Source: Micrococcus porci
GTDB taxonomy: Bacteria; Actinomycetota; Actinomycetes; Actinomycetales; Micrococcaceae
DNA length: 64,000 nt
Reading direction: 5' to 3'
Assembly (NCBI RefSeq): GCF_020097155.1
Contig: NZ_CP083691.1
Span: 1,054,001-1,118,000 of the forward strand
The translations under genes and the position numbers were made by a program. This document shows, piece by piece, positions 40,180 to 47,784 of the stretch. The notes beneath the pieces were generated by a model. It was given only the letters and a program-made list of their open reading frames with translations. It did not search any database and had not been told where the DNA came from. Every line of letters begins with the position of its first letter. The first letter of the stretch is position 1.

Positions 40180-41436
40180 ATGACCGAGCAGAACGCCCAC
40201 GAGCAGCCCCACGACACCGCCCCCACCGGCCCCGAGGCCACGGAGGGGCCCGCGGAGGGCTTCGGCACCCGTGCCGTGCACGCGGGACAGCACCTGGACG
40301 AGGTGTACGGCGCCGTCGTCCCGCCGCTGCACATCTCCAGCACCTACGCGCCCACCGCCATCGGTGAGCTGCGCCGTGGTTACGACTACGGCCGCGGCAC
40401 CAACCCCACCCGCGACGCGCTCCAGGAGCAGCTCGCCGCGCTGGAGGCCGGCGTGGACGACGCCGGCACTCCGAAGGCCACCGGCCTGACGTTCGCATCC
40501 GGCCTGGCCGCCGAGACCGCCCTCATCATGGGCGCCGGTCAGCCCGGCATGACCATCGTGATGGGCAACGACGTCTACGGCGGCTCGTACCGCCTCATCT
40601 CCAGGGTCCTCAAGCCCTGGGGCGTGGACCACGCCGTGGTGGACATGGGCGAGCCGGAGCAGGTGGCCGCCGCCGTCGAGCAGGCCGCCGCGTCCGGCCC
40701 GGTGATGGTCTGGCTGGAGACCCCCTCCAACCCGATGATGAAGATCTCCGACGTCGCCGCGGTCGCCGAGGCCGCCCACGGCCGGGGCGCGCAGCTCGTG
40801 GTGGACAACACGTTCGCCACCCCGTACCTGCAGAACCCCATCGCCCTGGGGGCGGACGTGGTGGTGCACTCCACCACCAAGTACATCGGCGGTCACTCGG
40901 ACGTCATCGGCGGCGCCCTGGTGATCCCGGACGCCGAGCTCGCCGAGAAGGTGAAGTTCCAGCAGTTCGCCGCGGGCGCCGTCAACGGCCCGGTCGACGC
41001 CTACCTCACCACCCGCGGCCTGAAGACGCTCGGGGTCCGCATGGACCGCCACCAGGCCAACGCGCAGGCCCTGGCCGAGTGGCTCACCGAGCAGTCCGCC
41101 GTGTCCCAGGTGCTGTACCCGGGCCTGCCGGACCACCCGGGCCACGAGCTTGCGAAGCGCCAGATGCGCGGCTTCGGCGGCATGGTGTCGGTGCGGTTCC
41201 ACGGGGGCGCCGCGGCGGCCAAGAAGGTCGCCGAGTCCACGCGCCTGTTCCAGCTGGCCGAGTCCCTCGGCGGAATCGAGTCGCTGATGAACTACCCGGC
41301 GGAGATGACCCACGCCTCCGTGGCCGGCACCGAGCTGGCCGTCCCGGACGACCTCGTGCGGCTGTCCGTGGGCATCGAGGACGCCTCCGACCTCATCGCC
41401 GACCTCGAGCAGGCGATCGCCGGCCTGGCCGGCTGA
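40180..41436 (+). CDS. metB: cystathionine gamma-synthase (Cys/Met metabolism PLP enzyme)
   Basis: The enzyme makes cystathionine from an activated homoserine and cysteine, or in some members cleaves it. The 418-residue protein has a 28-residue Gly/Thr/Pro/Glu-rich start, then FGTRAVHAGQ, YDYGRGTNPTRDALQEQLA (about 68-86), and PLP Lys in VVHSTTKYIGGHSDVIGG (about 227-244). Synthase and lyase activities are hard to separate by sequence; pairing with Cbs means either direction is possible. AAGGAG lies nine bases before the ATG. A terminator follows. Confidence 0.9.
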   Translation: MTEQNAHEQPHDTAPTGPEATEGPAEGFGTRAVHAGQHLDEVYGAVVPPLHISSTYAPTAIGELRRGYDYGRGTNPTRDALQEQLAALEAGVDDAGTPKATGLTFASGLAAETALIMGAGQPGMTIVMGNDVYGGSYRLISRVLKPWGVDHAVVDMGEPEQVAAAVEQAAASGPVMVWLETPSNPMMKISDVAAVAEAAHGRGAQLVVDNTFATPYLQNPIALGADVVVHSTTKYIGGHSDVIGGALVIPDAELAEKVKFQQFAAGAVNGPVDAYLTTRGLKTLGVRMDRHQANAQALAEWLTEQSAVSQVLYPGLPDHPGHELAKRQMRGFGGMVSVRFHGGAAAAKKVAESTRLFQLAESLGGIESLMNYPAEMTHASVAGTELAVPDDLVRLSVGIEDASDLIADLEQAIAGLAG

Positions 41437-41452
41437 CGCGCCCCGCCTCGTG

Positions 41453-41491
41453 CGACGCCGGCGGGACCCCTTCCGAGTCCGGCCGGCGTCG
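41453..41491 (+). terminator. Terminator after metB, abutting the next promoter
   Basis: CGACGCCGGCGGGAC (41453-41467) pairs with GTCCGGCCGGCGTCG (41477-41491) with one mismatch. The next base begins the TAATGT hexamer of the following gene. Confidence 0.8.
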
Positions 41492-41497
41492 TAATGT
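41492..41497 (+). promoter_or_regulatory. -10 hexamer TAATGT, leaderless start of the amidohydrolase gene
   Basis: TAATGT is followed by GGACCAC and the ATG at 41505. It begins at the first base after the metB terminator stem. Confidence 0.6.
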
Positions 41498-41504
41498 GGA
41501 CCAC

Positions 41505-42713
41505 ATGAGCATCACCGCCTTCACGAACGTCCACGTGGTCCCCGTCGAGTCCGACCCGTTCGACGGCGTCCTCCTGGCCGAGGACGGGCGGATCTCCGCC
41601 CTCGGCCCGGACGTCGAGATCCCGGCGGGTGCCGACGTCGTCGACTGCGGGGGACGCTGGCTCCTGCCCGGCTTTGTGGACGCCCACGTCCACCTGGGCA
41701 TGCACGCCGAGGGCGAGGTCGGGGCCACCGCCGACGTCAACGAGATGACGGACCCCGTCATGGCGGGCGTGCGCGCCCTCGACGCCGTGGACCCGAACGA
41801 GCCCGGCTGGCGGGACGCCCTGGCCGGCGGCATCACCACCGTCAACGTCAACCCCGGCTCGGGCAACCCGATCGGCGGCCAGGCCGTGGCCATGCACACC
41901 CACGGGCGCACGGTGGACGAGATGGTGCTGCGCGCCCCGTCCGGCGTGAAGTCCGCGCTGGGGGAGAACCCCAAGACCGTCTACAAGGAGCAGGGCCGCA
42001 CCCCGTCCACCCGCCTGGGCACCGCCCTCGTGATCCGTCGGGCCTTCATGGAGGCGCAGGGCTACATGGCCCGCCGCACGGAGGCCGAGGCGGACGGCAA
42101 GCCGTTCACGAAGGACCCGCACATGGAGGCCCTCGCTCTGGTCCTGGAGCGCAGGATCCCGTGGCGCCAGCACTGCCATCGCACCGACGACGTCGCCACG
42201 GCCCTGCGCATCGCCGACGAGTTCGGCTACGACCTCGTGCTCGACCACGGCACCGAGGCGCACCCGCTCGCGGACGTGCTCGCCGAGCGCGGGGTGCCCG
42301 TGCTGATCGGCCCGCTCTTCACCACCAAGTCCAAGCCGGAGCTGCGCGGTCGGTCCCTGCGCAACCCCGGCCGACTGGCCCGTGCGGGCGTGGAGATCAG
42401 CATCATCACGGACCACCCGGTGGTGCCGATCGACTTCCTCGTCTACCAGGCGGCGCTCGCGGTCAAGGAGGGGCTGGACCGGGACACCGCGCTGCGGGCC
42501 ATCACGCTGAACCCGGCGAAGGTCCTCGGGCTCGCGGACCGCATCGGCTCCCTCGCCCCGGGCAAGGACGCCGATCTGGTCCTCTGGTCGGGGGACCCGC
42601 TGGACGTCATGCAGCGTGCGCTGCGCGTGTGGATCGGGGGCCGTCCGGTGATGGAGTACGACGCCGCCGCGGCCCGCCCGGTCGTCGCCTCCGCCCGCCC
42701 CGCGGAGGACTGA
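41505..42713 (+). CDS. amidohydrolase family protein (imidazolonepropionase-like)
   Basis: The 402-residue TIM-barrel metal hydrolase has DAHVHLGMHAEGEVG (about 60-74, first two His ligands), RQHCHRTDDVATAL (about 222-235), LDHGTEAHPLADVL (about 245-258) and ITDHPVVPIDFL (about 301-312, with the catalytic Asp). A C-terminal strand region with GSLAPGKDADLVLWSGDP is typical of the family. These enzymes cleave C-N bonds of cyclic amides, dipeptides or deaminated bases; the substrate is not evident and no hut genes are nearby. The start is fixed by the -10 seven bases upstream. Confidence 0.85.
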   Translation: MSITAFTNVHVVPVESDPFDGVLLAEDGRISALGPDVEIPAGADVVDCGGRWLLPGFVDAHVHLGMHAEGEVGATADVNEMTDPVMAGVRALDAVDPNEPGWRDALAGGITTVNVNPGSGNPIGGQAVAMHTHGRTVDEMVLRAPSGVKSALGENPKTVYKEQGRTPSTRLGTALVIRRAFMEAQGYMARRTEAEADGKPFTKDPHMEALALVLERRIPWRQHCHRTDDVATALRIADEFGYDLVLDHGTEAHPLADVLAERGVPVLIGPLFTTKSKPELRGRSLRNPGRLARAGVEISIITDHPVVPIDFLVYQAALAVKEGLDRDTALRAITLNPAKVLGLADRIGSLAPGKDADLVLWSGDPLDVMQRALRVWIGGRPVMEYDAAAARPVVASARPAED

Positions 42714-42732
42714 CCGCGGAGGCCTGGGCGGG

Positions 42733-42784
42733 GCGGACACGACGCGGGGGCCGGCGATGCCGGCCCCCGAAGTCTCGTGTCCGC
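42733..42784. terminator. Nested bidirectional terminator
   Basis: An inner perfect stem GGGGGCCGGC (42746-42755) with 42759-42768 lies inside an outer perfect pair GCGGACACGA (42733-42742) with TCGTGTCCGC (42775-42784). It separates the convergent amidohydrolase and membrane protein genes and touches the stop of the second. Confidence 0.8.
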
Positions 42785-43600
42785 TCAGCGGCGCACGCGG
42801 GAGCGCACCGGCGGCAGCCAGAGGAGCACGGCGCCGATCGCCATGGCCGCGCCGAGCACGATGAACAGAGGATTCGGGCGCAGCACCGCGGGGATGGCCA
42901 GCAGCACGGCCACGGTGGTCAGCGTGCCGAGGGAGGCGCGGCGGCGCCGCAGGAGGCCCACCCAGCCCCAGAGGGTGACGAGCGCCAGCGCCGCGAGCAC
43001 GCCGCCCACGGTGTACTGACCGGTGGCTCCGCCGAGCGGGCCGATGGACTGCAGACCGGTGACGGGGTCGATGACCTCGCCGCCGTCGCGGTCGGCCCGC
43101 ACGCCGTTGTAGACGAACGCGGTGGCCAGCCCGAGCAGCAGCAGGGAGACGGCGAGCCACCACAGCCGGGTGAGGCGCAGCAGCGGGTGGACCCTGCCGG
43201 CCTCGGTCTCGTCGCGGGCGTCGAGGGCGCGCTCTCGCTCGGCCTGACGCTCGGCGCGGGCGGCGTCGTCGTCGGCGCGGACCTGCTCCCGCACCCCGCG
43301 CAGGCGCGCGGCGTCCTGCGCCTGGTTCTCCTTGAAGCTGCGGCCGGCCTCGCCGGCGGCGTGGCCCACGCGTTCCTTCAGGGGCTCGGCCCGCTCGGCC
43401 GCCTGGGCCGCGGCACGGACGGCGCGCTCGCGCAGGCCGGTGGCGCGCGAACCGTCGGCGTCTGCGGTTCGGGGGGCCTCGGCGCGCGCCTGCTCGCGGC
43501 GGATCCGCTCGGCGTCCTGGCCCTCGCGGAAGGCGCGGGCGGCGCGTCCGGCGGCGCGGGCGATGCGGTCGCTGCTGTTCTCTGCGCTGTTGTCTGCCAC
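42785..43600 (-). CDS. membrane protein with a charged N-terminal coiled region, function unknown
   Basis: The 271-residue protein starts MADNSAENSSDRIARAAGRA. Residues 10-130 are dense in Ala, Arg and Glu and would form long helices, with segments like RAAGRAARAFREGQDAERI and GEAGRSFKENQAQDAARL. Four membrane helices follow (about 137-157, 188-208, 215-233 and 236-255) and the end is basic. I do not know a function. The start is GTG at 43600, fixed by TAGGCT (43608-43613, reverse) seven bases upstream; the frame stays open to 43660. Confidence 0.75.
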   Translation of the reverse strand: MADNSAENSSDRIARAAGRAARAFREGQDAERIRREQARAEAPRTADADGSRATGLRERAVRAAAQAAERAEPLKERVGHAAGEAGRSFKENQAQDAARLRGVREQVRADDDAARAERQAERERALDARDETEAGRVHPLLRLTRLWWLAVSLLLLGLATAFVYNGVRADRDGGEVIDPVTGLQSIGPLGGATGQYTVGGVLAALALVTLWGWVGLLRRRRASLGTLTTVAVLLAIPAVLRPNPLFIVLGAAMAIGAVLLWLPPVRSRVRR

Positions 43601-43922
43601 GGGCCCGAGCCTATCGGGCGGGCCCGGGGAGGGGCAGGACGGTGGGGCAGGACACACCACCGGGGCGCAGACGGGCGAGGGTGCACTCGCGTACAGTGGG
43701 GGAACCGGATCCGGTCATTTCCCCCTGTGGTGGAGAGCGTGGACGCGTGAGCCACGCCGTTGGATGCAGATGTCGTGCAGATGTGTGTGCGGGTCGCGAA
43801 CGTCGCGGCCCCGGGGGACTTCGCGGCTGGACGGTCACTTCCATCCCAGCAGCCCCCGCGCCCACGACGACGACCCGCGACCGTCGCCCGCCGGCGCGCC
43901 TGCGCATCCCCAGGAGGACGCC
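43601..43922 (+). promoter_or_regulatory. Long 5' leader region of the DEAD-box helicase
   Basis: This 322-bp stretch holds no credible gene. A forward -10 hexamer TACAGT at 43692-43697 would start RNA near 43704, leaving about 219 bases of untranslated leader before the TTG at 43923. A CCAGGAGGACG ribosome site lies at its end. Helicase mRNAs of this kind often have long regulated leaders in bacteria. A 94-residue Arg-rich frame (43642-43926) passes through it but starts upstream of the promoter. Confidence 0.5.
43608..43613 (-). promoter_or_regulatory. -10 hexamer TAGGCT, leaderless start of the membrane protein
   Basis: TAGGCT, then CGGGCCC, then GTG at 43600 on the reverse strand. Confidence 0.55.
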
Positions 43923-46049
43923 TTGACGCCCCATGAGACCATCCCCGCCGACGATCAGGCACCCGTGGACCTGACCGAGTTCGACCCCGAGCTGGCCGAG
44001 ACCACGGCGGAGGCCCCCGCCGCCGAGCAGGACGCCGACGACGCCGAGGCCGACGCTGAGCCGGCCGGACCCACGTTCCTCTCCCTCGGCCTGGACGCCC
44101 GTGTCCTGGCCGCCGTCGAGGACCTGGGTTACCAGCGTCCCTCGCCCATCCAGGAGGCGACCATCCCGCTGCTGCTGGACGGCCGCGACGTCGTGGGCCT
44201 CGCCCAGACCGGCACCGGCAAGACCGGTGCGTTCGCCCTGCCGGCACTCTCCCGCCTGGCCGAGACCCAGGACGTCAACGGACGCTCGCAGGCCCCCCAG
44301 ATCCTCGCCCTGGCCCCGACCCGCGAGCTCGCACTCCAGGTCGCCGAGGCGTTCGAGTCCTACGCCAAGCACCTGGACGACGTCTCGGTGCTCGCCGTCT
44401 ACGGCGGCGCCCCGTACGGTCCCCAGCTGGCCGGCCTGCGCCGCGGCGCCCAGGTCGTCGTCGGCACCCCGGGCCGCGTGATCGACCACCTCGAGCGCGG
44501 CAACCTGGACCTCTCTCAGCTGCAGACCCTCGTGCTGGACGAGGCGGACGAGATGCTGCGCATGGGCTTCGCGGAGGAGGTGGACCGCATCCTCGCGGAG
44601 ACTCCGGACTCCAAGCAGACCGCGCTGTTCTCCGCCACCATGCCCCCGGCGATCCGCCGGATCTCCGCGCAGTACCTGAACGACCCGGAGGAGGTGGCGG
44701 TCGCCCGCCAGTCGACCACCGGCACGAACATCCGCCAGCGCTACCTGCAGATCGCGCATCAGTGGAAGTTCGAGGCGATGACCCGCATCCTCGAGACCGA
44801 GGACCATGAGGGCGTCATCGCGTTCGTCCGCACCCGCGCCGGCACGGACGAGCTGGCGCAGCGCCTGAACCAGGCCGGCTTCTCCGCCGTGGCCATCTCC
44901 GGCGACGTCGCGCAGAAGCAGCGCGAGAAGACCGTGGACGACCTCAAGGCCGGCCGCGTGGACATCCTCGTGGCCACCGACGTCGCCGCCCGCGGTCTGG
45001 ACGTGGAGCGCATCTCCCTCGTCGTGAACTACGACATCCCGCAGGACGCCGAGTCCTACGTGCACCGCATCGGCCGCACGGGCCGCGCCGGCCGCTCCGG
45101 CGACGCCGTGCTCTTCATGACCCCCCGCGAGCGCTTCCTGCTCAAGCAGATCGAGCGCACCACGCGCCAGGAGGTCGAGGAGATGCAGGTGCCCACCGTG
45201 GCGCAGGTGAACGAGGCCCGCACGCGCGGCGTCGTCGCCGGCATCGGGCGCACCCTGGAGACCGCCTCCGAGGCAGACCTGGACACCTACGCGCGCATGG
45301 TCGCCGAGTACGTGGAGGCGAACGACGTCGACCCGGCCCGCGCGGCGGCGGCCCTGGCCCTCATGGCCCAGGGCGGGCGCCCGCTGCTCACCGAGGCCGA
45401 CGAGGTCCCGGCCGGCGGCCGCGTGCGCCGCGATCGCGACCGCGACGACCGCCGTGAGCGGGGCGACCGTTCCGAGCGGGGCGACCGCGACGGCCGTGGC
45501 TCCCGCGGCCCGCGCCGCGAGCCCGCCGCCGGCAACGCGACGTACTGGATCGGCGTCGGCCACCAGGACCGCGTCCGTCCGGGCAACATCGTGGGCGCGC
45601 TGGCCAACGAGGTCGGCCTGCCGGCCTCCGCGATCGGCGCGATCGACCTGCGCGGCAACCACGCCCTCGTGGAGCTGCCCGCGGACCTGACCGCGGCCCA
45701 GCTGGACGCCGCGGCGAACACGGAGATCAATGGGCGCCGCCTGAACCTGCGCAAGGACACCGGCCGGCCCACCCGCGCCGAGCGCGACGGTGACGGCGAG
45801 CGCGGCCACCGCGGTCCGCGCGAGGACCGCGGCGGCTTCCGCCGGGACCGGGGCGACCGTGGGGGGTTCCGCAGGGACCGCGGCGAGCGCCCCGAGCGCG
45901 GCGGCTTCCGCAAGGACCGCGACGACCGCGGCCCTCGCGAGGACCGGGGTGGGTTCCGCCACGACCGTGACGACCGCGGCGGCCGTCCGGGCGCCCGCAA
46001 GCCGCGCTGGGGCTCCGACGACCGTCGGGACCGCGGACCGCGCCGCTGA
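43923..46049 (+). CDS. DEAD-box ATP-dependent RNA helicase (CsdA/DeaD-like)
   Basis: The helicase unwinds RNA duplexes, probably in ribosome assembly and cold growth. The 708-residue protein has a 45-residue acidic start, the Q motif with YQRPSPIQEATIP, AQTGTGKTG (about 93-101), VLDEADEM (about 204-211), LFSATMPP (about 235-242) and YVHRIGRTGRAGRSG (about 379-393). A DbpA-type RNA-binding domain follows (about 540-610, TYWIGVGHQDRVRPGNIVGA). The last 90 residues repeat RGGFRRDRGD-like units. The start must be TTG at 43923, because no ATG or GTG follows before the fold; AGGAGG lies five bases upstream. Confidence 0.92.
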   Translation: MTPHETIPADDQAPVDLTEFDPELAETTAEAPAAEQDADDAEADAEPAGPTFLSLGLDARVLAAVEDLGYQRPSPIQEATIPLLLDGRDVVGLAQTGTGKTGAFALPALSRLAETQDVNGRSQAPQILALAPTRELALQVAEAFESYAKHLDDVSVLAVYGGAPYGPQLAGLRRGAQVVVGTPGRVIDHLERGNLDLSQLQTLVLDEADEMLRMGFAEEVDRILAETPDSKQTALFSATMPPAIRRISAQYLNDPEEVAVARQSTTGTNIRQRYLQIAHQWKFEAMTRILETEDHEGVIAFVRTRAGTDELAQRLNQAGFSAVAISGDVAQKQREKTVDDLKAGRVDILVATDVAARGLDVERISLVVNYDIPQDAESYVHRIGRTGRAGRSGDAVLFMTPRERFLLKQIERTTRQEVEEMQVPTVAQVNEARTRGVVAGIGRTLETASEADLDTYARMVAEYVEANDVDPARAAAALALMAQGGRPLLTEADEVPAGGRVRRDRDRDDRRERGDRSERGDRDGRGSRGPRREPAAGNATYWIGVGHQDRVRPGNIVGALANEVGLPASAIGAIDLRGNHALVELPADLTAAQLDAAANTEINGRRLNLRKDTGRPTRAERDGDGERGHRGPREDRGGFRRDRGDRGGFRRDRGERPERGGFRKDRDDRGPREDRGGFRHDRDDRGGRPGARKPRWGSDDRRDRGPRR
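45820..46046 (+). repeat. RGGFR.DR repeat region in the helicase tail
   Basis: The tail encodes about five imperfect copies of a unit like EDRGGFRRDRGD, rich in Arg, Gly and Asp. Such tails bind RNA and may vary in copy number. The DNA is a set of imperfect CGCGGCGGCTTCCGC-like repeats. Confidence 0.8.
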
Positions 46050-46071
46050 CCCCCGCTGACGCCCTCCTGAC

Positions 46072-46122
46072 CGGGGCCGTGGTGGACCTTCCGAGGTGAT
46101 CGGAGAGGCCGCCGCGGCCCCG
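46072..46122 (+). terminator. Possible terminator after the helicase
   Basis: CGGGGCCG (46072-46079) pairs with CGGCCCCG (46115-46122) with a long loop. It lies just before the tRNA-Thr promoter. It is weaker than the others in the window. Confidence 0.45.
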
Positions 46123-46125
46123 ATT

Positions 46126-46155
46126 TTGCATCAGTGGGAAAGATGCTGTAGAGTC
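46126..46155 (+). promoter_or_regulatory. Promoter of the tRNA-Thr/tRNA-Met unit
   Basis: TTGCAT (46126-46131) and TAGAGT (46149-46154) are separated by 17 bases, a full consensus-like promoter. TGCTGTAGAGTC (46144-46155) is shared with the tRNA-Tyr promoter. Confidence 0.75.
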
Positions 46156-46165
46156 TTACCTCGTT

Positions 46166-46237
46166 GCCCCGATAGCTCAGTGGTAGAGCGCCATCTTGGT
46201 AAGATGGAGGTCCCGGGATCGATTCCCGGTCGGGGCT
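46166..46237 (+). tRNA. tRNA-Thr (GGT)
   Basis: The 72-base gene has acceptor stem GCCCCGA with TCGGGGC (46230-46236) and discriminator T. The anticodon arm CCATC-TTGGTAA-GATGG gives GGT at 46198-46200. The T loop is GGATCGATTCC. CCA is not encoded. Confidence 0.95.
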
Positions 46238-46241
46238 CTGA

Positions 46242-46290
46242 CATGAGAGCCCGTTCTCTCGGCTTGCGCCGCGAGCGCGGGCTCCTCATG
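46242..46290 (+). other. Spacer hairpin between tRNA-Thr and tRNA-Met
   Basis: CATGAGAGCCCG (46242-46253) is complementary to CGGGCTCCTCATG (46278-46290), with one bulged base. It fills the 57-bp spacer between the two tRNA genes and could direct processing of a shared transcript, or attenuate it. Confidence 0.55.
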
Positions 46291-46294
46291 TTGT

Positions 46295-46368
46295 GGCGGC
46301 GTAGCTCAGCTGGTTAGAGCGCACGACTCATAATCGTGAGGTCGAGGGATCGAGTCCCTCCGCCGCTA
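46295..46368 (+). tRNA. tRNA-Met (CAT), elongator type
   Basis: The 74-base gene has acceptor stem GGCGGCG with CGCCGCT (46361-46367, one G-T pair) and discriminator A. The anticodon arm CACGA-CTCATAA-TCGTG gives CAT at 46329-46331. It lacks the GGG/CCC anticodon-stem pairs and unpaired first base of initiator tRNA, so it is the elongator. CCA is not encoded. Confidence 0.93.
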
Positions 46369-46374
46369 CCGATC

Positions 46375-46404
46375 GAAGGCCCGGACCCTGTGGTCTGGGC
46401 CTTC
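46375..46404 (+). terminator. Terminator of the tRNA-Thr/tRNA-Met unit
   Basis: GAAGGCCCGGACC (46375-46387) pairs with GGTCTGGGCCTTC (46392-46404) across a CTGT loop, with one G-T pair, six bases after tRNA-Met. Confidence 0.8.
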
Positions 46405-46445
46405 GTCGTTCCCGGCGCCTCGCCGGGCCTCCCGCCCGTGCTCCG

Positions 46446-46451
46446 TAGACT
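46446..46451 (+). promoter_or_regulatory. -10 hexamer TAGACT, leaderless start of the small membrane protein
   Basis: TAGACT is followed by GGCGCCC and the ATG at 46459. Confidence 0.6.
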
Positions 46452-46458
46452 GGCGCCC

Positions 46459-46767
46459 ATGCCCACCTCCGCGCGTCGCCCCGAGCCCTCCGCCCGCTCC
46501 GGCGGGTTCGTCTCCCCGTGGGAGCACGGCTCCCGGCTCTACCGCGGCATGGTCCTCACCGGCTCCGCGCTGTTCCTCATCGGCATCGTCCTGTCCGTCG
46601 TCGGCGCCACCGCGCACGTGCTCGCCCTGTCCTGGACAGCGCTGGGTGTGCTCGGCGCCGGTGTCCTCGTCCACCTCTCGGCGCAGCTGGTGCGGCTGCG
46701 GGAGGCCGGCCGACGCGAGTCCGCCGCCCGGAGCGCCCGGCGGAAGGGCCGGGGGAGCGGCCGCTAG
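46459..46767 (+). CDS. small membrane protein of unknown function
   Basis: The 102-residue protein has a soluble start (MPTSARRPEPSARSGGFVSP), two membrane helices (about 34-54 and 57-77) and a basic tail ending RRKGRGSGR. I do not recognise a family. Many actinobacteria carry a ribosomal protein L33 gene at this spot between tRNA-Met and the MaoC dehydratases; it is absent here. The ATG is fixed by the -10 seven bases upstream. It is followed by the dehydratase pair with a 58-bp gap. Confidence 0.75.
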   Translation: MPTSARRPEPSARSGGFVSPWEHGSRLYRGMVLTGSALFLIGIVLSVVGATAHVLALSWTALGVLGAGVLVHLSAQLVRLREAGRRESAARSARRKGRGSGR

Positions 46768-46825
46768 GCTGGAGGCCCTGGCCGAGGCCGCCCGCGGGCG
46801 GCCGTCTCAGATGTGAGGAGCCCCC

Positions 46826-47275
46826 GTGAGCGAGACCGAGTCCCTGGTCGGACGCACGTATCCGCCCGCGCCCCCGTACCAGGTCGGCCGGGAGGCCGTC
46901 CGCGCGTTCGCCGACGCCGTGCAGGCCGCCCATCCCGCGCACACGGACGTGGACGCGGCCCGCGCGCTCGGGTACGCGGACGTCGTCGCCCCGCCCACGT
47001 TCGCCGTGGTGGTCGCCCAGCGGGCCGAGGCCGCCGTCGTCGCCGACCCCGAGGCGGGCATCGACTTCTCCCGTGTGGTCCACGCGGACGAGCGCTTCAC
47101 CCATCACCGGCCCATCGTGGCCGGGGACGAGCTCACCGCCACCGTGCTGATCGAGGCCGTCAAGGAGCTCGGCGGCAACCGGATGGTCACCACCGTCACA
47201 GAGATCGTCGACGCCGCCGGGGCGCCCGTCTCGGACGTCGCCTCGACCCTGCTGGTCCGCGGAGAGGAGTCCTGA
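46826..47275 (+). CDS. MaoC family dehydratase, N-terminal (FAS1-like) type
   Basis: This 149-residue hot-dog-fold protein resembles the HadA-type subunit, which pairs with the next protein to hydrate or dehydrate acyl thioesters. Motifs include SLVGRTYPPAPPYQVGREAV near the start and VVAPPTFAVVVAQ (about 52-64), with HHRPIVAGDELTATVLI. The subunit lacks the catalytic Asp-His of the partner. The start is GTG at 46826 with GAGGAG upstream. It overlaps the second subunit by one base (TGATG). Confidence 0.85.
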   Translation: MSETESLVGRTYPPAPPYQVGREAVRAFADAVQAAHPAHTDVDAARALGYADVVAPPTFAVVVAQRAEAAVVADPEAGIDFSRVVHADERFTHHRPIVAGDELTATVLIEAVKELGGNRMVTTVTEIVDAAGAPVSDVASTLLVRGEES

Positions 47276-47784
47276 TGCGCGCGCAGTCCGCCCGCCCCGT
47301 CCTGGCCGAGCTGGCGAAGGGCCAGTCGATCGGCTCTCGGACCGTGCCGCTCACGCGCGCCGGCCTGGTGGCCTACGCCGCCGCCTCCGGGGACCACAAC
47401 CCCATCCACTGGAACCAGGCCTTCGCCGCATCCGTGGGCCTGCCCGGCGTCATCGCGCACGGCATGCTGACCATGGGCGCGGCCGTGCAGCTGGTCACCG
47501 ACTGGGCCGGTGACCCCGGCGCGGTCGTCGACTACCAGACGCGCTTCACGGCCATGGTGCCGGTCGCGGACACCACCGGTCAGACCGACGACGCCGGCGC
47601 GCCCGTCCCCGGGGCCGTCCTGGAGGTCTCCGGCGCGGTCGGCGCGATCGACGCCGAGGCCGGGACCGTCCGCATCGACCTCACCGTCAACGACCCGGCC
47701 CAGGCCAAGCCCCGCGTGCTGACCAAGGCCCAGGCGCTCGTGCGCCTGACCAGGGCCGTCGAGACCCCCGAGGAGACCGCGTGA
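47275..47784 (+). CDS. MaoC family dehydratase, catalytic subunit
   Basis: The 169-residue protein has the hydratase-2 motif YAAASGDHNPIHWN (about 32-45), holding the catalytic Asp and His, then VIAHGMLTMGA. It is the HadB-like partner of the preceding subunit. In mycobacteria such pairs act in mycolate elongation; Micrococcus lacks mycolates, so a role in another fatty-acid or beta-oxidation step is likely. A polar insert (about 97-115) is longer than usual. It overlaps murB by four bases (GTGA). Confidence 0.87.
   Translation: MRAQSARPVLAELAKGQSIGSRTVPLTRAGLVAYAAASGDHNPIHWNQAFAASVGLPGVIAHGMLTMGAAVQLVTDWAGDPGAVVDYQTRFTAMVPVADTTGQTDDAGAPVPGAVLEVSGAVGAIDAEAGTVRIDLTVNDPAQAKPRVLTKAQALVRLTRAVETPEETA

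Noticed and set aside
43642..43926. A 94-residue frame ending with a TTGA overlap at the helicase start.
   Set aside because: It is Arg/Pro-rich with no domain and begins about 50 bases before the predicted promoter at 43692, so it would not be transcribed whole. The overlap looks accidental.
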